Below are positions 26,253-35,662 of a DNA stretch of 64,000 bases, one piece after another (position 1 is the stretch's first letter; each line of letters begins with the position of its first letter). The stretch is from positions 46,419 through 110,418 of the forward strand of contig NZ_RJJX01000004.1 in assembly GCF_003996985.1 (NCBI RefSeq). Direction: 5' to 3'. Source of the stretch: Ancylomarina longa (lineage in GTDB: Bacteria; Bacteroidota; Bacteroidia; Bacteroidales; Marinifilaceae). The notes beneath the pieces were generated by a model. It was not told the DNA's origin and searched no databases. It saw only the letters and a program-made list of their open reading frames with translations. Position numbers and translations under genes: made by a program.

Positions 26253-26657
26253 CTATTTGTTTAAATGTTCGATATTTTCAGACCTGCAAACCGGACAATC
26301 ACCTTGAATTATTTTATTAGGAATATTAAATCTTGCGTGGCAATTATTACACATATACCATTCTTTGTCCATAACTGCATTGCCAAAAACAGTTTTAATA
26401 GTCTGTGTTTCCACTAATGCACGTGCTATTTTACGCCGTGCACTTTCATAAATCCTTGCAAAAGTAGGCCGGGAAACACCCATTAGTTCCGACGCCTCTT
26501 TATGATTCAATAAGTCATAATCGGCTAATTTTAAAGCTTCATACTCCTCGTAAAACAAATCAATTGATTGTCTTCTTTTTAAATTAATCCCAACTGGTCT
26601 ATATTCCTTGAAATGCGGAGGTTCGACCACCTTTCTCAATCTTCTTCTTCTTGGCAT
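26253..26657 (-). CDS. DUF134 DNA-binding protein with zinc ribbon
   Basis: 134 residues. The start MPRRRRLRKVVEPP and the helix-turn-helix LNHKEASELMGVSRPTFARIYESARRK (about 52-78) identify DUF134, a family regularly encoded beside NifX-like and MinD-like genes. The C-terminus carries CNNCHARF and CPVCRSE, a four-Cys rubredoxin-like or zinc-ribbon motif that could sense metal or redox state. It is the first gene of the minus-strand cluster and starts just downstream of a 26-bp palindrome that overlaps its -7 box, so it probably regulates the cluster and itself. The DNA-binding role is inferred. Confidence 0.85.
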   Translation of the reverse strand: MPRRRRLRKVVEPPHFKEYRPVGINLKRRQSIDLFYEEYEALKLADYDLLNHKEASELMGVSRPTFARIYESARRKIARALVETQTIKTVFGNAVMDKEWYMCNNCHARFNIPNKIIQGDCPVCRSENIEHLNK

Positions 26658-26673
26658 TACAGATTATTTTCTA

Positions 26674-26681
26674 CAAATATA
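26674..26681 (-). promoter_or_regulatory. Bacteroidota-type -7 box for the DUF134/NifX cluster
   Basis: On the minus strand this reads TATATTTG, matching TAnnTTTG, 17 bases upstream of the DUF134 start. It overlaps the palindrome at 26677-26702. Confidence 0.65.
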
Positions 26682-26702
26682 ATGAGAATATTCTCATTAT
26701 AT
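26677..26702. promoter_or_regulatory. 26-bp perfect palindrome, likely operator
   Basis: Arms ATATAATGAGAAT (26677-26689) and ATTCTCATTATAT (26690-26702) are exact reverse complements without spacer. The palindrome overlaps the -7 box of the cluster promoter by five bases, the position of a repressor site. The likely ligand is the DUF134 protein encoded immediately downstream. Confidence 0.75.
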
Positions 26703-26729
26703 AGATATATTTAATTCTTTTTTTTAAAT

Positions 26730-26762
26730 AAAATAGAGATCCCAAACTGAGATCTCTATTTT
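26730..26762. terminator. Hairpin terminator
   Basis: Arms AAAATAGAGATC (26730-26741) and GATCTCTATTTT (26751-26762) with a 9-base loop and T-rich sequence on both sides. It separates the SDR gene, which ends to its right, from the DUF134 promoter. Confidence 0.65.
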
Positions 26763-26872
26763 TACATTTATATGATTCTAATTTCCCTTGATGGAAATAT
26801 AAATCTTATCCTAGGCTATATAAGCATTTCGTTGTGCGGATTAGTAACGAATCCCAACTAAATTATTTCTGA

Positions 26873-27637
26873 CTATACTTCCTCCTCTTCAGAAATAAAA
26901 TTAGCAAACTGTTTTTCTACCGTTAATGGTTCTGTGAGATAAAGCTCACCAACCTGCTTCGACATCATATCCGGGAAAATATACTCTTTTCCTTCCTCTA
27001 ATCCCTTCACTACATTTCGCGCAACATTTTGTGGAGTATCCTTTTCCATATCCAATTCGCGAGTCATATCTGTATCAATCGGACCAGGATAAACACCTAC
27101 AACAAGAATCTTAGATGATCCTAATTCACCACGTAAACCTTGAGTGATACTATGAACCGCAGCTTTTGAAGCGCAATAAGTACCGGCAACCGGCATGCTA
27201 GCTAAACCTAAAACAGAAGAAATGTTAACAATTGCAGCACTCTCCCGAAGTTTTAAATAGTCAATCATAGAGATGGTCATTTTAACCAAGCCCCAAACAT
27301 TAACCTCGAAGTTAGTTGCTAAACTATCTAAAGTCTCATCAGAACAAAATCCGCCAGGTTCATAAACTCCAGCATTATTTACTAATATCTCAGTATCTCT
27401 GGCAGCTCTGGTTGCTTTTATAATTGATTTATCATCTCTTAAATCCACCAAAATTGGTACTAATCTGTCTCCATATTCTTCTTTCAGATCTTTTAATGCC
27501 TTCAAATTTCTTACGCCAGCATATACTTTTTTAGCTCCTTTTTCTAATAATTCTATTGTAATCGCCCTACCGATACCTCGACTAGCCCCACTAACAAAAG
27601 CCACTCTGTCTTTTGGGGATACTTTCAACTCATTCAT
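26873..27637 (-). CDS. Short-chain dehydrogenase/reductase
   Basis: 254 residues from the ATG at 27637, which has GGAGG 9-10 bases upstream; an in-frame start at 27727 would add 30 atypical residues. VAFVSGASRGIGRAI is the Rossmann TGxxxGIG motif (Ser-Gly variant), LVNNAGVYEPGGF the NAG motif, a catalytic Ser lies in VNISSVLG and the catalytic pair in YCASKAAVH. YPGPIDTDM closes the active site. It should oxidise or reduce an alcohol/ketone with NAD(P). It is a single gene with unknown substrate. Confidence 0.9.
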   Translation of the reverse strand: MNELKVSPKDRVAFVSGASRGIGRAITIELLEKGAKKVYAGVRNLKALKDLKEEYGDRLVPILVDLRDDKSIIKATRAARDTEILVNNAGVYEPGGFCSDETLDSLATNFEVNVWGLVKMTISMIDYLKLRESAAIVNISSVLGLASMPVAGTYCASKAAVHSITQGLRGELGSSKILVVGVYPGPIDTDMTRELDMEKDTPQNVARNVVKGLEEGKEYIFPDMMSKQVGELYLTEPLTVEKQFANFISEEEEV

Positions 27638-27794
27638 CACTACCTCCGCTTTTGGTTTAAAATTTTTATTTAAATTGAATCCACACAAAATACGAATATC
27701 ATCTTCAATTTGCAATGTTTTTATCATTCAATACCGATTTTAATTTTCCGTAGTATTCTCCAATAAGCTCATTTAATTTGTAATATTATTTCAT

Positions 27795-27802
27795 TAACTT
27801 TG
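27795..27802 (+). promoter_or_regulatory. Bacteroidota-type -7 box (TAACTTTG) upstream of trpB
   Basis: Exact TAnnTTTG. If used, it would give a leader of about 200 bases before trpB containing a terminator-like hairpin. Confidence 0.5.
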
Positions 27803-27838
27803 TTATAGTTCCTCTAATTGTATTAATTTCTTATCGGG

Positions 27839-27931
27839 GTGCGAATAATCTATAATCTTTTCCAATGGCATTCCCGGCTGGAAGTTTTTAAAACAACAAG
27901 GAATAACTTAAATAACCGGAATTTGAAATAA
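27839..27931 (+). CDS. Possible leader peptide, 30 codons
   Basis: From the GTG at 27839 a 30-codon frame (MRIIYNLFQWHSRLEV, then a basic Asn-rich end) runs into the left arm of the terminator hairpin at 27911-27949. It has one Trp codon and one Tyr codon. The position, between a promoter box and the hairpin ahead of trpB, fits an attenuation leader, but the start is weak and no run of Trp codons is present. Confidence 0.25.
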   Translation: MRIIYNLFQWHSRLEVFKTTRNNLNNRNLK

Positions 27932-27955
27932 AATTCAAATCCGGTTATTTTCTTT
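27911..27955 (+). terminator. Terminator/attenuator hairpin in trpB leader
   Basis: AATAACCGGAATTTGAA (27911-27927) pairs with TTCAAATCCGGTTATT (27934-27949) with one bulged A, and is followed by TTCTTTTT. It lies upstream of trpB and downstream of a promoter box, so it can stop transcription before trpB. Confidence 0.7.
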
Positions 27956-28012
27956 TTCCAAAATTATTTAACAACTCTTAGTTATTTACATATTAACCAA
28001 TACAATAAAAAA

Positions 28013-29224
28013 ATGACCACAAATTATTTTAAAACATATCCAGATGAAAAAGGATATTTTGGAAATTTTGGAGGAAGCTTTATTCCTGATGAATTAATCA
28101 AAGAAATGAATAATATTAATGATGCTTATTACTCGATAAGCAAATCACATGAATTTATTTCTGAATTAAGAAGTATCCGGAAACATTTTCAGGGCAGACC
28201 AACTCCTGTTTATTATTGCAACCGTTTATCCAATAAATATGGAGGCAGAATTTATCTAAAAAGAGAAGATTTAAATCATACGGGAGCTCATAAATTAAAC
28301 CACTGTATGGGGGAAGCTCTTTTGGCTAAATATATGGGCAAAAAGAAGTTGATTGCTGAAACTGGTGCTGGTCAACATGGAGTAGCATTAGCAACTGCTG
28401 CAGCGTATTTTGGTCTTGAATGTGAAATTCATATGGGAGAAGTAGATATTGCAAAAGAACATCCCAATGTAATTCGAATGCAAATTTTAGGTGCAAAGGT
28501 AGTCCCTGTTTCTCATGGACTAAAGACACTAAAGGAAGCCGTTGACTCCGCTTTTCAAGCCTATCTGCAAGATCCTATAAATACTATCTATTGTATTGGT
28601 TCTGTAGTGGGACCTCATCCTTTTCCTATGATGGTGCGGGAATTTCAACGTGTCGTAGGAATCGAAGCCAGAGATCAATATCAAGAAATGACGGGAGAAT
28701 TACCAGATAACATCGTTGCTTGTGTTGGAGGTGGTAGCAATGCCATTGGTCTATTTTCTGCTTTTTTAGATGATAATGAATGTAAATTGCATGGTGTTGA
28801 ACCTGCCGGAAGATCATTAAATAAGGGCGAACATGCTGCAACACTTAGCTTAGGAAAACCAGGTGTGATCCATGGATTTAAATGTTATTTATTGCAAAAC
28901 GAACAAGGGGAACCTGATCCTGTTCATTCTGTAGCAAGCGGATTGGATTATCCCGGTGTTGGACCAGAACATTCGATGCTAAAAGACTTAAATAAGGTGG
29001 AGTATCATTCTATCACCGACAAAGAATGTATTGATGCATTTTACGAATTGAGTCGTTCCGAAGGAATAATTCCTGCTTTAGAAAGTGCTCATGCTGTTGC
29101 ATATGCCTTAAAATTGGCCAAAGCAAATCCAAAACAGTCAATTCTAGTTAACTTAAGTGGTAGAGGAGATAAGGATATTGATTTTGTTGTAGATGAGTAT
29201 GGTTTACCCGGATCTAGCAAATAA
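28013..29224 (+). CDS. trpB: Tryptophan synthase beta chain
   Basis: 403 residues, the normal length of TrpB1. The PLP lysine is in [10 protein letters not shown] near residue 88, the catalytic Glu in [10 protein letters not shown] near 110, the PLP phosphate loop in [11 protein letters not shown] near 235 and the C-terminal SGRGDKD near 380. It condenses indole and serine to tryptophan with PLP. No trpA or other trp gene is adjacent in the window, so it is a stand-alone copy that may salvage indole. A leader with a terminator hairpin precedes it, suggesting attenuation control. The enzyme call is firm. Confidence 0.93.
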   Translation: MTTNYFKTYPDEKGYFGNFGGSFIPDELIKEMNNINDAYYSISKSHEFISELRSIRKHFQGRPTPVYYCNRLSNKYGGRIYLKREDLNHTGAHKLNHCMGEALLAKYMGKKKLIAETGAGQHGVALATAAAYFGLECEIHMGEVDIAKEHPNVIRMQILGAKVVPVSHGLKTLKEAVDSAFQAYLQDPINTIYCIGSVVGPHPFPMMVREFQRVVGIEARDQYQEMTGELPDNIVACVGGGSNAIGLFSAFLDDNECKLHGVEPAGRSLNKGEHAATLSLGKPGVIHGFKCYLLQNEQGEPDPVHSVASGLDYPGVGPEHSMLKDLNKVEYHSITDKECIDAFYELSRSEGIIPALESAHAVAYALKLAKANPKQSILVNLSGRGDKDIDFVVDEYGLPGSSK

Positions 29225-29312
29225 AATATATACAGATGATAAAAATGAAGGAAAAGCCGCTCTATTAAGCTGTATTTCCAGATTTTTTTGCTGAAAATTC
29301 AAATATTGCTTT

Positions 29313-29320
29313 TATATTTG
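29313..29320 (+). promoter_or_regulatory. Bacteroidota-type -7 box (TATATTTG) close to arfB start
   Basis: Exact TAnnTTTG ending 7 bases before the arfB ATG at 29328. If used, the transcript would begin at or within a few bases of the start codon (leaderless). Confidence 0.55.
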
Positions 29321-29327
29321 TTCTACT

Positions 29328-29744
29328 ATGAAAGATGAATTCAAATTTTCGAAAGATTTAAGTAAGGAGTTCGAGTTTTTAACCTCGAAGAGTAGCGGAC
29401 CTGGAGGTCAAAGTGTAAATACATCTGATTCCAAGGTAGAATTGCGGTTTTCTGTTTTTGAATCACAAATTCTTACACAGGAAGAAAAGGAAACCATCTT
29501 TATTAAGTTATATCATCATATTAATAATGATGGAATTCTGTCTGTAGTATCTCAAACAGAACGCTCCCAATTACAGAATAAAGAAATCGCGATTGAGAAA
29601 TTTTACCAATGGTTAGAATTAGCATTAAAACCTGTGAAATCTCGTAAAAAAACGAGAGTTAGCAGAGCCTCGAAAGAAAAAAGATTAGAAGATAAACAAA
29701 TTCAATCGCAGAAAAAGCAAGATCGGCAAAAGCCAGATGCTTAA
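29328..29744 (+). CDS. arfB: Alternative ribosome-rescue peptidyl-tRNA hydrolase ArfB
   Basis: 138 residues. The GGQ motif lies in SGPGGQSVNTSDSKVELRF near residue 23, the peptidyl-tRNA hydrolysis loop shared with class I release factors. The C-terminus is a long basic tail (SRKKTRVSRASKEKRLEDK) that threads into the empty mRNA channel in ArfB/YaeJ. Size and layout match ArfB rather than a release factor. It should free ribosomes stalled on non-stop mRNA. It stands alone with a promoter box almost touching its start codon and a strong terminator behind. Confidence 0.92.
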   Translation: MKDEFKFSKDLSKEFEFLTSKSSGPGGQSVNTSDSKVELRFSVFESQILTQEEKETIFIKLYHHINNDGILSVVSQTERSQLQNKEIAIEKFYQWLELALKPVKSRKKTRVSRASKEKRLEDKQIQSQKKQDRQKPDA

Positions 29745-29760
29745 AATATTTTTTGCATAA

Positions 29761-29795
29761 AAAGGGTGATCCAATGGATCACCCTTTATTTTTAG
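29761..29795. terminator. Strong bidirectional terminator
   Basis: Arms AAAGGGTGATCC (29761-29772) and GGATCACCCTTT (29776-29787) pair perfectly with a 3-base loop, followed by ATTTTT. It serves arfB and the convergent fumarase gene. Confidence 0.85.
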
Positions 29796-29810
29796 TTTCA
29801 AATTACCTTT

Positions 29811-31415
29811 TTACATATTGGCAAAAAAGTCATTTCCTTTATTATCCACGATAATAAATGCAGGGAAATTCTCCACACGTATTTTACGAACCGCTTCCAT
29901 TCCTAATTCAGGGAAATCGATTACTTCAATGGACTTGATACTATTTTTAGCCAAAACAGCAGCAGGACCACCAATAGAACCTAAATAAAATCCTCCATTG
30001 TTTTTACAAGCATTAGTAACTGCCAAACTACGATTTCCTTTCGCAACCATAACCATTGAACCACCTACTTTTTGAAATACATCCACATATGGATCCATTC
30101 TACCAGCAGTTGTTGGACCAAAACTTCCGGATGGTAATCCTTGAGGAGTTTTAGCTGGTCCGGCATAATAAACAGGATGATTTTTGAAATATGCTGGCAT
30201 TTCTTTTCCATCATCCAACATTTGTTTGATTTGTGCGTGAGCAATATCACGAGCGACAATTAAAGTCCCGGACAAATTCAAGCGGGTTTTGATCGGATGC
30301 TTGGCCAATTCCTCCAAAATTTTCTCCATAGGTTGATCTAAATCAATATCAACCGCTTTTTTCATTTGAGGAGCTACTTCAGGCAAATATTTCACAGGAT
30401 CTTTCTCCAATTCTTCCAAAAAGATTCCATCCTCATTAATTTTTGCTTTAATGTTTCTATCTGCACTACAGCTAACACCAATTCCTACAGGACAAGAAGC
30501 AGCATGACGAGGCAAACGAACAACCTTCACATCGTGAACAAAATACTTGCCACCAAACTGTGCTCCAATTTTACTCTTACGACAAATTTCCTCTACTCTC
30601 TTCTCCCATTCCAAATCTCTAAATGCCTGTCCACCTTCGTTTCCTTCGGTTGGCAAATGATCGTAATAACCAGTTGATGCTTTTTTAACGGTAGCCAAAT
30701 TGGCCTCAGCAGAAGTACCACCAATTACCAAAGCCAAATGATAAGGAGGACAAGCTGCAGTACCCAAATCTTTGATCTTTGCTTCTACAAATTTTGTTAG
30801 ACTCTCCTCATTCAAAAGCGCCTTTGTTTGCTGATATAAGAATGTTTTGTTGGCAGAACCACCACCTTTAGTTACAAATAGAAATTCATATTCATTTCCC
30901 TGGTTTGCATAGATATCGATTTGAGCAGGAAGGTTATTCCCTGTATTCTTTTCTTCGAACATAGTAAAAGGAACTACTTGCGAATATCTAAGATTACGTT
31001 CCTGATAAGTTTCGAAAACACCTTTTGAAAGATATTCTGCATCGTTAGCTCCGGTGTAAACATCTTCCCCTTTTTTGGCTACAACAATGGCTGTACCTGT
31101 ATCCTGGCATGTTGGCAGTTGTCCGTCTGCAGCAACTACCTGATTCATTAAAAGGGTGTGCGCTACAAAACGATCATTATCTGACGCTTCATCATCCCTC
31201 AAAATATTTTGCAATTTTGCTAAATGTGCCGGGCGTAAGAAAAAAGAAACATCAGTAAATGCTTCTTTCGAAAGCAATTCCAATGCTTTGGGATCTACTT
31301 TTAAAATTTTTCTTCCATCAACTTCAATGGTGGAAACATAGTCTTTACTTAGTAAACGATACTTGGTAGTATCCTTTGTAATCGGAAAAGGTTTCTGATA
31401 TTTAAAATCGGACAT
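29811..31415 (-). CDS. Fumarate hydratase, class I ([4Fe-4S])
   Basis: 534 residues, the length of the FumA/FumB type with fused alpha and beta parts. A cluster-ligand Cys lies in [10 protein letters not shown] near 101, further Cys in AACPPYHLA and [11 protein letters not shown], and the C-terminal domain has [13 protein letters not shown] near 430 and KGNRS. It interconverts fumarate and malate using an oxygen-sensitive [4Fe-4S] cluster, in line with an anaerobic lifestyle. It is a single gene with a promoter box at 31492-31499. A tartrate dehydratase reading is less likely because the two subunits are fused. Confidence 0.93.
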   Translation of the reverse strand: MSDFKYQKPFPITKDTTKYRLLSKDYVSTIEVDGRKILKVDPKALELLSKEAFTDVSFFLRPAHLAKLQNILRDDEASDNDRFVAHTLLMNQVVAADGQLPTCQDTGTAIVVAKKGEDVYTGANDAEYLSKGVFETYQERNLRYSQVVPFTMFEEKNTGNNLPAQIDIYANQGNEYEFLFVTKGGGSANKTFLYQQTKALLNEESLTKFVEAKIKDLGTAACPPYHLALVIGGTSAEANLATVKKASTGYYDHLPTEGNEGGQAFRDLEWEKRVEEICRKSKIGAQFGGKYFVHDVKVVRLPRHAASCPVGIGVSCSADRNIKAKINEDGIFLEELEKDPVKYLPEVAPQMKKAVDIDLDQPMEKILEELAKHPIKTRLNLSGTLIVARDIAHAQIKQMLDDGKEMPAYFKNHPVYYAGPAKTPQGLPSGSFGPTTAGRMDPYVDVFQKVGGSMVMVAKGNRSLAVTNACKNNGGFYLGSIGGPAAVLAKNSIKSIEVIDFPELGMEAVRKIRVENFPAFIIVDNKGNDFFANM

Positions 31416-31491
31416 GATAATATAGTTTATGTGTAAATATCGAATATCGAAGCAGAAAAAATATTATTTATTATTCCTGCTTTGCTTTAGA

Positions 31492-31499
31492 CAAAGATA
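31492..31499 (-). promoter_or_regulatory. Bacteroidota-type -7 box for fumarase gene
   Basis: Minus strand TATCTTTG, exact TAnnTTTG, 77 bases upstream of the fumarase start. Confidence 0.5.
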
Positions 31500-31582
31500 A
31501 AATAAATTGACATCACTCTTCGTTTAACCATGCTATTCTTAAACATTGCCCTGCAACATATGAAAGCTAACCAACACTCTGT

Positions 31583-33895
31583 TCAAAAACCCAATGCATC
31601 CAGAATTTTTTCATTTAGCAAACGGTTTTTGCCCTTAAAAGGAAAGCAGTGAATATGAATAGCCGGGTTGAAATTCATTTCGATAATCGCATAATTATCT
31701 TTCCCTGCTGGTTGAGATACATTATCAATCATCATATCCAGGCCAGTAATTTGTACACCGAGTGCTTTTGCCGCATTTACAGCAATTTCTTTATAGGATT
31801 CATGAATGTCATCTGTAAAATCGATACTGTCGCCACCAGTACTGATATTTGAATTCTCCCGTAAATAAACAATTTGATTTGCCGATGGAATACTTTCGAA
31901 ATCAAACCCTTGACCTTTTAAAAATATTTGTTCCGCTTCTTCTAATCTGATTTTCTCAAGAGGAGTATGATAACCTCTGCCCCGAAGAGGATCCTGATTT
32001 TTTATTTCAACCAACTCGCGAATTGACTTCTTACCATCCCCTTTTACATTTGCTGGTACACGATGTAATATACCATAAACTCTATCCTGGATTACAAAAA
32101 AACGATACTCCTTCCCAGAAATAAATTCTTCAATAAGGATACTACTATCGTGCTCAAAAGCAATATTTACAGCTCTTTTATATATTTCTTCGTTATTATT
32201 CTCTTTTAGGATAGTAATTCCCAGACCAAAATTGGTGGATTTAGGTTTCACCACAATTCCCTTGCCTTCAAACAAATCAAAATCAGAACTGGCAGGTAGA
32301 ATTTCCCGGTAATCGAATCCTTGAGGAGTTCGAATGTCAGCACTCTCCAAAATCTTTTTGGTTACCAATTTATTCTCCATCATCAACACGCTGGAATAAT
32401 TATCAAGAGAGGTGCGAGTTGCTTGCATAATATATTCGGTTTTATTCCCTTTTGTCAAGCTGATGAAATTTTCACTTCTATCCAGAATATTAAATTCCAC
32501 GCCTCTTCTCAAGGCAGCTTTCATCAACAGTTGAGAGGACAACTCCAAATCTTCGAATCCGTGAAAACGGAAACCACTCATTTCACTATCTTCCTTATAT
32601 TTTTTAGCCTGATTCAAATGAAAATGAATAAAACCCTCCTCTTCAATTTTTAATTTTACAAGCTGGGAAGACCTTCTTCTTGGAAATTGAATAAAAGTAT
32701 TCACCTCTTGCAGAGCAATACGATATTCTTCTCTGTCCAAGATCTCGGCTTTAACAGCAAATTGTTGTATCTCTTCATAAATCTGCTTCAGATAGTTGGT
32801 ACAGCTGACAGAAGTTCCATCCAAATTGACAAGAGTAAGATTAGGATTTAATCCAAAGCAAGCAATCAAATCCTGATTCTCTGCTGCTTGTTTTTGTTCC
32901 TGTTCCTCGTATCTATCTGCTTCCTCCTTAAAAAGACAATACATCAAAAAAAGATGAGTAAAATATAATCGATTTTTCGATACTCCGGATTTTTCAAAAG
33001 GATCCAAATCTAAGATCCTGACCTCCACATGAGATAATGTTTTAGTGCCAGGCAGGAACTTAAGACGAATAGGCAGATACAATTCCTCATCTACCAATAA
33101 TTTTCCCTGATCGATTAAATCAGCAATAGAAGAAAAGTAATCCTCTAAACTATTGTAATCCACAAAATATTCTTCCTCATTGCGATAACCAGCGGAGCTA
33201 TTTCTGATTGAAATAGCATTATTACAACTCATAAAGGTTTTTTTGCCTGTTTTCAGCGATTTGAGTCGCAGAGAAGGATCAGAAACAGGACTTTCGCCAA
33301 ACAACCATATCAACATCCAACGGTATCGCATGAAATTACGAACCATTTTCAGATACAGATTCTCTCGGAATTCTTCCAGATTCCCCTCGGCTTTAGAAAC
33401 TTTATAGAGTTTTCGTTCCAAACGATTGGTTAACGAAAAATTAAAGTGAATTCCTGTAAGCATCTGTCGTTCGCGACCATAACGGCTAGCCAGTTCCTCC
33501 CTGTACTTTTCCTTTTGAATTCCTTTTTCACCAAAACGAGCAATCGGAATATCATCCTCGTCCGGCAATAAGGGTGGCATACTTTGAGGCCAAAGAAGCT
33601 CACCTTCCAGATTCTCTGTAATAACATCCTGAAGTGTCTCCAGGTATCCATGAACTTCAGCAATACTTTGCAAAGGAGGTGTGATCATTTCCACCTGACT
33701 CTCCGAAAAATCAGTAGTTATAAAAGGATGTTGAAACTTATCTCCTAAAATTCCAGGATGAGGAGTTTTGGCCATACACCCATTAAAATCGACCCGAACA
33801 TTTTCTTTTTCGATTCCAAATTTGCCATTCAACACACTGTTTCGAATGCTTTCGCACTTTAATGTATCGGCTATATTATTGAGTAAATTTTTCAT
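31583..33895 (-). CDS. gshAB: Bifunctional glutamate-cysteine ligase / glutathione synthetase
   Basis: 770 residues, the length of GshF/GshAB. The N-terminal two thirds (about 1-470) resemble GshA: FGIEKENVRVDFNG at the start, GIHFNFSLTN near 150 and HVEVRILDLDPF near 305. The C-terminal third (about 490-770) is an ATP-grasp domain with VVKPKSTNFGLGI near 558 and IEMNFNPAIHIHCFPFKG near 745. Together they make glutathione from glutamate, cysteine and glycine in two ATP-dependent steps. The gene is single. In an anaerobe this suggests defence against oxygen or electrophiles. Confidence 0.93.
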   Translation of the reverse strand: MKNLLNNIADTLKCESIRNSVLNGKFGIEKENVRVDFNGCMAKTPHPGILGDKFQHPFITTDFSESQVEMITPPLQSIAEVHGYLETLQDVITENLEGELLWPQSMPPLLPDEDDIPIARFGEKGIQKEKYREELASRYGRERQMLTGIHFNFSLTNRLERKLYKVSKAEGNLEEFRENLYLKMVRNFMRYRWMLIWLFGESPVSDPSLRLKSLKTGKKTFMSCNNAISIRNSSAGYRNEEEYFVDYNSLEDYFSSIADLIDQGKLLVDEELYLPIRLKFLPGTKTLSHVEVRILDLDPFEKSGVSKNRLYFTHLFLMYCLFKEEADRYEEQEQKQAAENQDLIACFGLNPNLTLVNLDGTSVSCTNYLKQIYEEIQQFAVKAEILDREEYRIALQEVNTFIQFPRRRSSQLVKLKIEEEGFIHFHLNQAKKYKEDSEMSGFRFHGFEDLELSSQLLMKAALRRGVEFNILDRSENFISLTKGNKTEYIMQATRTSLDNYSSVLMMENKLVTKKILESADIRTPQGFDYREILPASSDFDLFEGKGIVVKPKSTNFGLGITILKENNNEEIYKRAVNIAFEHDSSILIEEFISGKEYRFFVIQDRVYGILHRVPANVKGDGKKSIRELVEIKNQDPLRGRGYHTPLEKIRLEEAEQIFLKGQGFDFESIPSANQIVYLRENSNISTGGDSIDFTDDIHESYKEIAVNAAKALGVQITGLDMMIDNVSQPAGKDNYAIIEMNFNPAIHIHCFPFKGKNRLLNEKILDALGF

Positions 33896-33993
33896 CTATT
33901 TATAATTTTCTTTTATTTGCCTTACGGAAATTCTTATAGAAAACAAGCATACATTATGTGTTGATCAATGTATTTGTATTCCTATTTTCTTCA

Positions 33994-35346
33994 TCAGAAT
34001 TTCCCAAATGTATTATTTTTAAAATAGCTTCGTAATAAAAAGAACAACATCACTCCCTTTAAAATACTACTTCCAGTGATGCTCCACCATACCCCATTTA
34101 AACTTAAAAAAGTATAAAATCCTAAGATATAAGCTCCCGGCAAGCGCAAGCTTGTAAAAATAACACTTACGGTAGCCGGAATCTTTGTTTTTCCCAATCC
34201 ATTAAAAACACCCGCACTTATCATCTCCAAACACATAAATAGTTGAGAAACGGCGAGTATCATCAGATACTCTTTTCCCATCTGAATACTTTCTGCTTCG
34301 GGAACAAATATGGAAAACAAAGTTTGTGGTATAACCAAAAACAGAATTGTTGTAATAAATCCCACCGTAAGAGACATTCGCAATCCGGCACGATAAATTC
34401 TAGGTACTTCTGTAATATTTTTTGCCCCATAACTCTGTCCAACCATTATGGTAACGGCTTGCATGAACCCTCCCACAATCATGAAAGTAATAGATTCGAT
34501 TTGCACACCAATTTTCTGAACTGCAATAGCATTTGGTCCCCATTCAGCGATAATTCTTGCCAAAAAGATATATATCACCGAAAAGGAAACACGCTGAATT
34601 GCAGCCGGAGTACCAACAGCAAAAACATTTTTGAGTTTTTGGATGTTAGGCAAAAACCCTCTAAAATTAATGGCTTCAGACTTTTTATAAGCAAAAAAGA
34701 AAAATACCAAACTACAGGATCGAGCAATAATAGTAGCATAGGCTGCTCCCTCTACACCTAAAGAAAAAACTATAATCAAAAGAGGATCCAGAGTGATATT
34801 TACCAAAGCACCTATTAAACTGGCCTTGAATGATATTTTTGTTTTACTGTGCGCATTAAAAATACTGATGAATAGCAGATTGATATAGCTAATGACAACC
34901 CCAAAAGTACTGATCACCAAATAGGATATTGCCATTTGGTTTACCTCCGGACTTTTCATCTGAAAAAAGCCAATAAATTGTTCTGGGAAAACCCAGAAAA
35001 TGGCAGAGAAAATCGCAGCTATTAGTGCAATTCCCCATAAACCTGAAGTAGCAAATCGACCCGCTAATTTAGAATCTTTAGCGCCTACAGCATGGGCTAT
35101 TTTAATATTGGCACCAACCGTAATAATAGAAGCCATGGCCCACCCCAGATGCAGAAAGAAACCTGCAGAGCCAACAGCTGCAACGGCATTACTTCCCATC
35201 GTTCCTACCCAAATCATATCAGTAAGATTATAGGCAGTATGAAGTAAGTACGAACCGATGATTGGAATCGCTAATAAAAACAGCTCTTTTCCAACCTTCG
35301 AGTATTTTTGTTCCCGTTGAAGAAACTGACTGAGAAATTTGATCAT
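33994..35346 (-). CDS. MATE-family efflux transporter
   Basis: 450 residues with twelve predicted membrane helices in two halves. LAIPIIGSYLLHTAYNLTDMIWVG at the N-terminus and VGTPAAIQRVSFSVIYIFLAR in the second half are typical MATE opening segments; the acidic residue in the N-terminal LTDMIWVG context is the usual coupling site. It should export small organic compounds using Na+ or H+. It is a single gene with its own promoter box, divergent from the MFS gene. Substrate is unknown. Confidence 0.9.
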   Translation of the reverse strand: MIKFLSQFLQREQKYSKVGKELFLLAIPIIGSYLLHTAYNLTDMIWVGTMGSNAVAAVGSAGFFLHLGWAMASIITVGANIKIAHAVGAKDSKLAGRFATSGLWGIALIAAIFSAIFWVFPEQFIGFFQMKSPEVNQMAISYLVISTFGVVISYINLLFISIFNAHSKTKISFKASLIGALVNITLDPLLIIVFSLGVEGAAYATIIARSCSLVFFFFAYKKSEAINFRGFLPNIQKLKNVFAVGTPAAIQRVSFSVIYIFLARIIAEWGPNAIAVQKIGVQIESITFMIVGGFMQAVTIMVGQSYGAKNITEVPRIYRAGLRMSLTVGFITTILFLVIPQTLFSIFVPEAESIQMGKEYLMILAVSQLFMCLEMISAGVFNGLGKTKIPATVSVIFTSLRLPGAYILGFYTFLSLNGVWWSITGSSILKGVMLFFLLRSYFKNNTFGKF

Positions 35347-35662
35347 AGGTATACTAAAAAGTAGAGATGCAAAATTAGGATGTAATTCTTGAGATTTTCC
35401 TAATTGATTGTTAAAATACTAAAATAAAGCTGAGCAATTTTATTGAGCACGCATTAAGACAGCATAAAATAACAATATCCCAAGGATCAATGATTCATAT
35501 TAGCCAATTGGTTTAAAATAAACCATCGCTTATCCCTGCAAGTTCTCAACTTATTGCTTTAAATTTGTTCGATATAAGTATGCTATTAAAGGCAAGGCAA
35601 AATCTTGCAGATTTTATAGCAATCATTCCTTTATAAATCAGAATTTTTTAGAGTACTAAGCC
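35347..35662. other. Divergent intergenic region
   Basis: Holds the promoter region between the MATE and MFS genes. The 18-mer ending in AGACAGCATAAAATA at about 35454-35471 also occurs near 8811-8829. No gene is supported. Confidence 0.5.
35370..35377 (-). promoter_or_regulatory. Bacteroidota-type -7 box for MATE gene
   Basis: Minus strand TAATTTTG, exact TAnnTTTG, 24 bases upstream of the MATE start codon. Confidence 0.5.

Noticed and set aside
21980-26657. Nitrogenase cofactor genes
   Set aside because: Only NifX/NifB-type small domains are present; no nifH, nifD, nifK, nifE or nifN-like gene is in the window.
27803-27910. SAM or TPP riboswitch in the trpB leader
   Set aside because: The conserved motifs of both classes are absent, and only a terminator hairpin and a weak peptide frame are seen.
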